DNA of 6,345 bases. Source: Acidobacteriaceae bacterium. Its GTDB lineage: Bacteria > Acidobacteriota > Terriglobia > Terriglobales > Acidobacteriaceae. Numbering within the stretch: the stretch's first letter is position 1; each line of letters opens with the position of its first letter. A program made the translations under genes and the position numbers. The DNA is taken from contig PMMJ01000378.1 in NCBI GenBank assembly GCA_003162255.1, positions 1 through 6,345 on the forward strand, in the 5' to 3' direction. Below are positions 1-5,656 of the stretch, in pieces. The notes beneath the pieces were generated by a model, which searched no databases, was not told where the DNA came from, and saw nothing but the letters and a program-made list of their open reading frames with translations.

Positions 1-1040
1 AGAACATACGAAGTTCGAGCATCGGATACGAGATCGAACAGTTGGCGTACGAGGACGATGCGCTGGGGGTGCTGAAGGCGTACGAAAAAGAGGGATGGCT
101 GAAGGTGCTGAATCCGCGCTGGAGCACGGCTAAGGTGGACACGGCCGGATTGGGCGCGCTGATGAAGACCCGTCAGCAAATGAACGAGCTTGGCTATACG
201 CCGGAAGTCGCGCCTGCGGTGCTGCATTTCCTTACCGAGCGGCTGGGCGAAAAGGACATTGCGGATTTGCGTCGGGCGATTCCGCGCAAGGATCTGGTCG
301 AGGCGTGGAAGGATCTGGATTCGAACGCCCACAGCCTCGCCAAGAAATTGACCGGCAAGGAAGCGGCCACACCGTCGCGGACGTGGCAATTGCTGTCGTC
401 GTCGCGTCCGGAGATGATTTTGTTTCTGGCGATTACGGCGCGGCAGCAGGCAGTGGCGCAGAAGATCAAGAATTTCTTTACCAAGTGGCGACAGGTACAG
501 CAGAAAATTCCGTTGCCGGAGATGACGGAACTCCACATCACGCCGCAGATGCCGACGTATCCGAAGATCGCGCACGACGTGTTCCTGCTGTTGCTCGATG
601 GCAAGCTGCGTTCGCGGACGGAGACTCTGAGGTTCCTGAAACCGCTGGCGCCACCACCTCCGCCTCCTCCACCGCCGCCATCGGCCAAGCGGGGCAGGGG
701 AGCTAAGGCCGCCGCCGCTGTTGCTGCTCCCGCGGCGGCGACCGGCAAAGCGGGCGCTAAGGGGAAGGGAAAGGTTGCAGTGGCTCCGGCAACCCCGGCC
801 GCCCCGGTCAAAGTCCAAGTCAAGGAGAAATCCGCTCCGGCGGCGAAGCCTGTAGTGCCAGCAAAGACCGTGGCTGCTGAAAAACCGGTGACTCCCGCAA
901 AGCCTGCCCCGGCTGCCAAGGTGAGCAAGCCATCCAAGGCTCCTGTCGTCAAGAAGCCGGGCAAACCTGCCAAAACCGCGAAGCCAGCCGCCAAAACGAA
1001 GGCAAAGGCCAGTTCCAAGCCCAAGAAGAAGGGTAAATAA
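1..1040 (+). CDS. C-terminal part of a probable CCA tRNA nucleotidyltransferase / poly(A) polymerase family protein (5' end outside window)
   Basis: The frame is open from the left edge (first full codon at base 3) to TAA at 1038-1040, giving 345 visible residues. The TTG at 42 is an internal Leu codon, because the coding pattern (GYEIEQL) continues upstream of it. The visible part starts in the all-helical body. RPEMILFL (about residues 135-142) and YPKIAHDVFLLLLDGKLRSR (around Asp199-Gly200) resemble the C-terminal helices of bacterial CCA-adding/poly(A) polymerases, where an LDG-containing helix is followed by a last helix ending in FLK. Enzymes of this family add or repair CCA at tRNA 3' ends, or add A tails, in the cytoplasm. 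The catalytic nucleotidyltransferase domain with its DxD motif would lie off the left edge, so function rests on the C-terminal resemblance alone. After the fold come ten prolines and about 119 residues rich in Lys, Ala and Pro, which are not part of the usual family architecture. Confidence 0.6.
   Translation, partial: NIRSSSIGYEIEQLAYEDDALGVLKAYEKEGWLKVLNPRWSTAKVDTAGLGALMKTRQQMNELGYTPEVAPAVLHFLTERLGEKDIADLRRAIPRKDLVEAWKDLDSNAHSLAKKLTGKEAATPSRTWQLLSSSRPEMILFLAITARQQAVAQKIKNFFTKWRQVQQKIPLPEMTELHITPQMPTYPKIAHDVFLLLLDGKLRSRTETLRFLKPLAPPPPPPPPPPSAKRGRGAKAAAAVAAPAAATGKAGAKGKGKVAVAPATPAAPVKVQVKEKSAPAAKPVVPAKTVAAEKPVTPAKPAPAAKVSKPSKAPVVKKPGKPAKTAKPAAKTKAKASSKPKKKGK
651..1037 (+). repeat. Low-complexity tail: ten prolines then Lys/Ala/Pro-rich, histone H1-like
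   Basis: Codons 651-680 encode ten consecutive prolines, using a mixture of CCA, CCT and CCG codons, so this is not a simple triplet slippage tract. Bases 681-1037 encode about 119 residues dominated by Ala, Lys, Pro and Val, ending in SKPKKKGK. Short units such as PAKP, AAKP and KPAK recur imperfectly. The composition resembles histone H1-type or other intrinsically disordered, nucleic-acid-binding tails. I infer disorder and strong positive charge; a role in binding tRNA or RNA is only a suggestion. A run of ten prolines would be expected to need elongation factor P for efficient translation. Confidence 0.85.
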
Positions 1041-1103
1041 CCGGGGTTTCAAGGCGCTGCGAACTTCGGCCTGGGGGCTTCACTCTCCAGTGGGCGGGCG
1101 CAT

Positions 1104-1140
1104 TTTCTCCACGAGAAAGCTAGTAAAACAGCGCTATAAT
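1104..1140 (+). promoter_or_regulatory. Candidate promoter with palindrome, upstream of the secreted-protein gene
   Basis: A perfect -10 hexamer TATAAT lies at 1135-1140. No good -35 hexamer is found at 16-18 bp; the 17-bp position reads CGAGAA. A perfect 6-bp inverted repeat, TTTCTC-CAC-GAGAAA, occupies 1104-1118, where a -35 or an operator would sit. Transcription from this -10 would begin about seven bases downstream, near 1147, which is itself an ATG in the gene frame. Regulation through the palindrome is speculative. Confidence 0.45.
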
Positions 1141-1797
1141 ATGCCTATGCGGCGCTGGTTGTGGGTAGCGACGTTTAGCTTTATTCTGCTCTCGCTGCCC
1201 GTGTGGGCACAACGGCACGGCGGCGGTGGTGGTGGCGCGCACTTCGCTTCAGGTGGCGGGTTTGCCGGACACTCCTCCTCTGGACACTCCTCCGCGTCGT
1301 TTCACGGCGGAAGCGTTAGTCATAGCTCCGGGGTTCGTCTGCAGAGCGGGAGCCCGCACAATCGTCGTCCAGCCTTTTACGGTCGCCGGTCCCGCTATCC
1401 TTACAGTGTCTATCCTTACGCGGGCTATAGAGGCTGGTATTCCGATCCGCTCTATGACGCTGGAGATCAGGATTCGCATGCGGACGCGCCTGCGCCGGCT
1501 CCGTACCGCGACGACAGCGGAGTGCAACGCGATCTCGATCAACTGAATGGAAAAGTCGACCGACTGCAAGCCGACGTGGAAGCTCGCAATCGGCCGAAGG
1601 AAGAGCAGGAGCCCGCAACGGCGCTGGTCTTCCGCGATCAGCATGTTGAGGAAGTGCGGAACTACGCGATCGCCGGTGGAACGCTCTGGGTGCTCAACGA
1701 GCAAGCCGCGAAAAAAATTCCACTCGCTCAGCTTGATCTTCCTGCCACGATCAAAGTGAATGACGATCGCGGCGTGGATTTTCAGGTGCCGAAATAG
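1141..1797 (+). CDS. Exported Gly/His/Ser-rich protein with short coiled coil and small conserved C-terminal domain, function unknown
   Basis: The product is 218 aa from ATG 1141, or 216 aa from ATG 1147. The N-terminus MRRWLWVATFSFILLSLPVWA-Q (numbered from 1147) is a Sec signal peptide: two Arg, a hydrophobic core, and an Ala before the likely cleavage at residue 21. An in-frame GTG at 1090 would put about 17 residues ahead of this signal and is disfavoured. The mature protein has a low-complexity stretch (six Gly in a row, then GHSSS/GHSSA/HGG units, about residues 23-60), a Tyr/Arg/Pro-rich segment, a short predicted coiled coil (about 126-150, DLDQLNGKVDRLQADV), and a compact C-terminal segment (about 159-216) with LVFRDQHVEEVRNYAIAGG, TLWVL, KKIPL, LDLPAT and DRGVDFQVP. 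I recall this C-terminal pattern from exported acidobacterial proteins of unknown role. No enzyme motif or lipobox is visible. There is no clear Shine-Dalgarno sequence. The gene stands alone, with 100 bp upstream and 112 bp downstream. Confidence 0.8.
   Translation: MPMRRWLWVATFSFILLSLPVWAQRHGGGGGGAHFASGGGFAGHSSSGHSSASFHGGSVSHSSGVRLQSGSPHNRRPAFYGRRSRYPYSVYPYAGYRGWYSDPLYDAGDQDSHADAPAPAPYRDDSGVQRDLDQLNGKVDRLQADVEARNRPKEEQEPATALVFRDQHVEEVRNYAIAGGTLWVLNEQAAKKIPLAQLDLPATIKVNDDRGVDFQVPK
1267..1293 (+). repeat. 12-bp direct repeat, 15-bp period, inside the secreted-protein gene
   Basis: GGACACTCCTCC occurs at 1267-1278 and again at 1282-1293. The 15-bp period keeps the frame and encodes the GHSSS and GHSSA units. 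This suggests recent in-frame duplication in the low-complexity region just after the signal peptide. Confidence 0.8.
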
Positions 1798-1834
1798 AAG
1801 ATCTCGTCCCGCGAAATTGCACCAGTTTCTGTCA

Positions 1835-1862
1835 TTGCGCGATTTCCTCCAGCCGGTAGAAT
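1835..1862 (+). promoter_or_regulatory. Candidate dnaE promoter
   Basis: TTGCGC (1835-1840) and TAGAAT (1857-1862) are separated by 16 bp. The -10 matches the sigma-70 consensus at five of six positions and the -35 at three of six. The predicted transcription start would be near 1869, leaving a leader of about 40 nt that contains the heptamer repeat. This is weak evidence from consensus matching only. Confidence 0.35.
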
Positions 1863-1879
1863 TAATCGATCTGCAAAAA

Positions 1880-1903
1880 GCTAAGTGCTAACGGCTAAGT
1901 GCT
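1880..1903 (+). repeat. Tandem 7-bp repeat (GCTAANN) in the dnaE leader
   Basis: The sequence reads GCTAAGT (1880-1886), GCTAACG (1887-1893), GCTAAGT (1894-1900), then a partial GCT (1901-1903). That is three units of constant GCTAA plus two variable bases, followed by the start of a fourth. The tract ends six bases before the dnaE ATG and covers the place where a Shine-Dalgarno sequence would be expected. I have an impression of similar GCTAA-rich tracts between genes in acidobacterial genomes, but cannot verify it here. Confidence 0.8.
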
Positions 1904-1909
1904 GCCTTC

Positions 1910-4900
1910 ATGACTCAAAACCAATTCGTCCACCTGCATCTGCATAGCGATTATTCTTTGCTCGACGGCGCTTGCGACGTCGAGAAACTCGTAGATCGAG
2001 TCCATGAACTCGGCATGCCTGCGGTCGCCATGACCGACCACGGCAACATTTTTGGCGCGGTGCATTTTGTGAATGCCGCGCACAAGGCGGGCATTAAACC
2101 GATCGTGGGATGCGAACTCTACATCTGCAAGAAAGACGACCACGACATCGCGCGCACTCCGCCCGACGGCGACACTTACAACCACCTGCTGGTGCTGGCG
2201 GAGAACGAAGAAGGCTACCGCAACCTGGTGAAGATCACGTCGGAAGCCTCGCTGCACGGCTTCTACTACAAGCCGCGAGTGAGCAAGAAATTTCTGGCCG
2301 AACATTCCAAGGGACTGATCGGTCTTTCCGGATGCTTGAAGGGCGAAGTGGCCGAGCGGCTGACGGAAGGGAACTACGACGCGGCGCGTTCGGCCGCCGG
2401 ATTCTACCGCGACCTCTTCGGCAAAGAAAATTTCTTTCTCGAGATTCAAGATCAGGGCCTGGAGATGGAGCACCGCATCCATTCAGGCTTGTTCCAGTTG
2501 GAGAAGGATCTCGGGCTGCCCATGGTTGCGACCAATGACAGCCATTATCTTTGCGAAGACGACGCGCACGCCCAGGATGTAATGCTGTGCATCCAGATGG
2601 GCAAGTCGATTCAAGACACGAACCGCATGAAGTTCGAGGGCACGCAGTTCTACGTCAAGAACGGCGAAGAGATGTTGCGCGTGTTCAAGGACGCGCCGCA
2701 AGTGCTCTCGCGCACGCTCGATATCGCCGAGCGCTGCAACCTTCGACTGGAGAAAGTTCCCAGCCCGTTTCCGCGCTTCGACGTTCCCGACGGATTTACT
2801 CTCGACAGTTATTTCGAACACATCACGCGGCAAGGATTCGCGCGACGCATGGAGAACCTGCGGACTGCGTCGGCGAACGGCCGGCTCAAGCATTCGCTGG
2901 CGGACTACGAGCAGAGATTGGCGCGCGAGATCGCCATCATTCAGCAGATGAAGTTCTCGGGATATTTCCTGATCGTGTGGGACTTCATCCGCTACGCTCG
3001 CGAATGCGGCATTCCCGTGGGTCCGGGCCGCGGATCGGCGGCGGGCGCGGTGGTCGCATATTCACTCGGGATTACCGATATCGATCCGCTGCAGCATGAA
3101 CTTCTGTTCGAACGCTTCTTGAACCCCGAACGCATTTCCATGCCGGATATCGATATCGATTTCTGCATGAACCGGCGCGGCGAAGTGATCGAATACGTCA
3201 CGCATAAGTACGGGCGGGAGAATGTTGCGCAGATCATCACGTTCGGGACCATGGCCGCTAAGGCTGCGATCAAGGATGTTGGCCGCGCGATGGATATGCC
3301 ATACAGCGATGTGGATCGCATCGCGAAGATGGTGCCGACAACGCTGAATATCAAACTCGACGACGCGCTTGCGGAGTCGGTGGCGCTGCAGGAGGCGTAC
3401 CAGAAAGATCCGCAGGTGCGGCAATTGCTCGACACAGCGCGAAAGCTGGAAGGTCTGGTGCGGAATTCCGGCGTGCATGCCGCGGGCGTGGTGATCTCGC
3501 CGCGTCCGTTGATTGAACTGGTGCCGCTGCACAAGACCAAGAACGACGAAATCGTCACCGCCTTCGACATGGTGGCCATCGAAAAGATGGGCCTGCTGAA
3601 GATGGATTTTCTCGGCTTGACGACTCTCACGATTCTCGACGACGCGTTGAAGCTGATCGCGCAGAAGGGGACGAATCTCAAGCTCGACGATATCCCGCTC
3701 GAAGACCACGAGACGTACGAGAAAGTTTTCCATAAGGGATTAACCTCCGGTGTGTTCCAGTTTGAATCGTCCGGGATGAGAGACGTTCTGCGGCGCTATC
3801 AGCCGAACTCGATCGAAGACCTCACCGCGTTGAATGCGCTGTACCGTCCGGGGCCGATTCAGGGCGGCATGATTGACGACTTTATCGAACGCAAACATGG
3901 ACGGCGGAAGATTGAATACGAACTGCCCGAGCTGAAAGAAATTTTGCAGGAGACGCTAGGCGTCATCGTTTATCAGGAACAGGTGATGCAGGCGGCCAAC
4001 AAACTCGCCGGCTACTCGCTAGGAGAAGCGGATTTGCTGCGGCGGGCGATGGGCAAGAAGAACGCCGAGGAGATGGCGAAGCAGCGGGAGCGCTTTGTGC
4101 AGGGAGCGACGCAGCGTGGCTTCCCGCCTCGGAAAATCGAAAAGATTTTCGATCTGATGGCGCAATTTGCGGGATACGGTTTCAATAAGTCGCACTCGGC
4201 GGCCTACGCGCTGCTCGCCTATCACACGGCGTATTTGAAGACGCATCATCCGCTCGACTTCATGGCGGCGCTGCTGACTTCGGTGACCGGCAGCACGGAT
4301 GACGTGGTGAAGTACATCAACGAGTGCCGCGAAATGGGAATTGCGGTTGAGCCGCCGGATATCAACGTCAGCGACTCGAACTTTACGCCGCACGGGCAGG
4401 CGATTCGCTTTGGGTTGGCCGCGGTGAAGAATGTTGGCGGAAATGCGATCGAGTCGATCGTCGCGGCGCGGAAGAAGCTGGGCCGGAATTTTAAGTCGTT
4501 TTACGAATTCTGCGAAGAAGTCGACCTGCGGCTGTTGAACAAGCGCGTGCTGGAATCGCTGATCAAGAGTGGCGCGATGGATTGTTTCGGGCGCCGGGCG
4601 CAGCTCATGCAGGCGCTCGACAAGGCGATCGAGCAGGCCCAGAAAACGCAGCGCGACGCGGAATCGGGACAGCACGGGCTGTTTGGCGTGTTTGCGGATG
4701 AAACCGCCGAGCAGGCCAACGACGCGCTCCCCAACGTGCCCGACTGGGATGAACAAACGCGACTGTCGGCGGAAAAAGAGATTCTGGGATTTTTTATCAC
4801 CGGGCATCCGATGGAAAAGTACAAGGAAAAACTCGCCGATCTGAATGCGCTCTCCACCGAAGATATTGCCGCCATGAAGAAATCCACCGGCAAGGACGAG

Positions 4901-5398
4901 AACATTACGACCGCCGGTTTGATCTCGGGGCTGCGGGTCGCGAAGTCACGACGAGGCGAACTGTGGGCGCAAGCGGCGCTTGAAGACATGTTTGGGAAGG
5001 TTGAATTGCTGGTCTTTCCCGAGGCCTACAGGAAACTGGCGGAGAAAGTTAAGCTCGAGGTTCCGGTGCTGATTCGCGGCGGCGTGCGCATTGAAGAAGG
5101 CGCCAATCCGAAAGTTACGGCGAACGAGATCACTCCGCTGGACGAAGCGCGCGTGCCGTTGCCGAAGGCGCTGCGCATACGGATTCCCCTCGGCAGCGCC
5201 ACCGGCAGCACGGTCGATGCGCTGTACACGCTCTTCAGCGAACGCAAGGGCGAGGCGAAGGTGCTCTTCGACGTGGAGCGGGACGGCGATTTCATGGTGG
5301 TGATGGAAGCCGAAGGCTATAATGTGATGCCGGACCGCAGTTTCCTGGGCCGTGTGGAAGAGCTGTGCGGACGGGGCAGCGTGCGCGTCATTGGCTGA
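1910..5398 (+). CDS. dnaE: DNA polymerase III subunit alpha (replicative polymerase, DnaE1 type)
   Basis: This 1162-residue protein is the catalytic subunit of the replicative polymerase, close to the 1160 residues of E. coli DnaE. The order is: PHP domain (about 6-290; HLHLHSDYSLLDG at 8-20, MTDHGN at 41-46, TNDSHY at 208-213); palm with GPGRGS (371-376) and MPDIDIDF (411-418); thumb; RNSGVHAAG (518-526); the palm's last strand KMDFLGL; fingers with FNKSHSAAYA (758-767); helix-hairpin-helix (about 832-855, FGLAAVKNVGG); clamp-binding motif QHGLF (921-925), at the place of E. coli QADMF; OB fold (about 998-1080); and a short C-terminal domain. By alignment to E. coli D401, D403 and D555, the catalytic aspartates are D413, D415 and D566. 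The ATG at 1910 puts the PHP motif at the very N-terminus, as in the family, although no Shine-Dalgarno sequence precedes it. Length and the clamp motif argue against DnaE2/ImuC or PolC. accA follows on the same strand, as in E. coli. Confidence 0.99.
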   Translation: MTQNQFVHLHLHSDYSLLDGACDVEKLVDRVHELGMPAVAMTDHGNIFGAVHFVNAAHKAGIKPIVGCELYICKKDDHDIARTPPDGDTYNHLLVLAENEEGYRNLVKITSEASLHGFYYKPRVSKKFLAEHSKGLIGLSGCLKGEVAERLTEGNYDAARSAAGFYRDLFGKENFFLEIQDQGLEMEHRIHSGLFQLEKDLGLPMVATNDSHYLCEDDAHAQDVMLCIQMGKSIQDTNRMKFEGTQFYVKNGEEMLRVFKDAPQVLSRTLDIAERCNLRLEKVPSPFPRFDVPDGFTLDSYFEHITRQGFARRMENLRTASANGRLKHSLADYEQRLAREIAIIQQMKFSGYFLIVWDFIRYARECGIPVGPGRGSAAGAVVAYSLGITDIDPLQHELLFERFLNPERISMPDIDIDFCMNRRGEVIEYVTHKYGRENVAQIITFGTMAAKAAIKDVGRAMDMPYSDVDRIAKMVPTTLNIKLDDALAESVALQEAYQKDPQVRQLLDTARKLEGLVRNSGVHAAGVVISPRPLIELVPLHKTKNDEIVTAFDMVAIEKMGLLKMDFLGLTTLTILDDALKLIAQKGTNLKLDDIPLEDHETYEKVFHKGLTSGVFQFESSGMRDVLRRYQPNSIEDLTALNALYRPGPIQGGMIDDFIERKHGRRKIEYELPELKEILQETLGVIVYQEQVMQAANKLAGYSLGEADLLRRAMGKKNAEEMAKQRERFVQGATQRGFPPRKIEKIFDLMAQFAGYGFNKSHSAAYALLAYHTAYLKTHHPLDFMAALLTSVTGSTDDVVKYINECREMGIAVEPPDINVSDSNFTPHGQAIRFGLAAVKNVGGNAIESIVAARKKLGRNFKSFYEFCEEVDLRLLNKRVLESLIKSGAMDCFGRRAQLMQALDKAIEQAQKTQRDAESGQHGLFGVFADETAEQANDALPNVPDWDEQTRLSAEKEILGFFITGHPMEKYKEKLADLNALSTEDIAAMKKSTGKDENITTAGLISGLRVAKSRRGELWAQAALEDMFGKVELLVFPEAYRKLAEKVKLEVPVLIRGGVRIEEGANPKVTANEITPLDEARVPLPKALRIRIPLGSATGSTVDALYTLFSERKGEAKVLFDVERDGDFMVVMEAEGYNVMPDRSFLGRVEELCGRGSVRVIG

Positions 5399-5410
5399 TG
5401 AATAATATGG

Positions 5411-5468
5411 TGGAGCGGCGGGCGTCTCGCCCGTCCAGTAGTATCGTGGCCGGGCAGGAACGCCCGGC
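5411..5468. repeat. Paired palindromic element after dnaE (REP-like, possible weak terminator)
   Basis: There are two GC-rich hairpins. Hairpin 1 is CGGGCG (5419-5424), loop TCT, CGCCCG (5428-5433), with outer TGGA (5411-5414) and TCCA (5434-5437) also complementary across an unpaired GCGG. Hairpin 2 is GCCGGGC (5449-5455), loop AGGAAC, GCCCGGC (5462-5468). CGGGCG of hairpin 1 can also pair with CGCCCG at 5461-5466, so alternative folds exist. The element begins 12 bp after the dnaE stop. It is followed by CTCTTC, not a T run, so it is not a textbook intrinsic terminator. The form resembles dispersed REP/BIME-type intergenic repeats. Confidence 0.65.
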
Positions 5469-5500
5469 TCTTCACTGGCAGGCTTTAGTATCTGCGGCCG

Positions 5501-5656
5501 ATGAGACGAGAGAAAATAAAACGGGCAGAAAAGCCGGGTCGTAGCGCGAGCGAAGACGCGAACGACGGCGCGAAGAACGGCGCCATCGCGGGGACCGACT
5601 TTATGCTCTCGATTGTGGAAGCACATCATACGCGGAAGAATGGGAATGTCATCAAA
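5501..5656 (+). other. In-frame open stretch ahead of accA: 5' leader or N-terminal extension
   Basis: An ATG at 5501 opens a frame that runs without a stop into accA, adding 52 residues (beginning MRREKIKRAEKPGRS) before ATG 5657. Another in-frame ATG at 5603 follows a GGGGA (5590-5594) at 8-nt spacing and would add 18 residues. The added residues are charged, low in complexity and have no counterpart in E. coli AccA, so I treat the stretch as probable leader. The remaining gap, 5399-5500, holds the palindromic element and no convincing promoter. Confidence 0.4.

Noticed and set aside
42..44. TTG at 42 as the true start of the first gene
   Set aside because: The frame is open to the left edge and the residues before it (GYEIEQ) fit the same helical protein, so the gene is truncated by the window and does not start here.
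194..1024. Minus-strand frame of 276 codons opposite the first gene
   Set aside because: Its Ala/Gly-rich sequence and Gly run simply mirror the Lys/Ala/Pro tail and the proline codons of the + strand gene.
1090..1092. GTG at 1090 as the start of the secreted-protein gene
   Set aside because: It would place about 17 residues before a well-formed signal peptide and would require transcription from upstream of the TATAAT at 1135-1140.
5449..5470. Classical rho-independent terminator for dnaE
   Set aside because: The 7-bp GC stem is present, but it is followed by CTCTTC instead of a run of T residues; it is kept only as a palindromic repeat with possible weak terminator activity.
5398..5544. 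48-codon frame whose ATG overlaps the dnaE stop (TGATG), suggestive of translational coupling
   Set aside because: It translates straight through the palindromic element (RRASRPS... composition), ends before accA in another frame, has no ribosome-binding site of its own and resembles no protein family.
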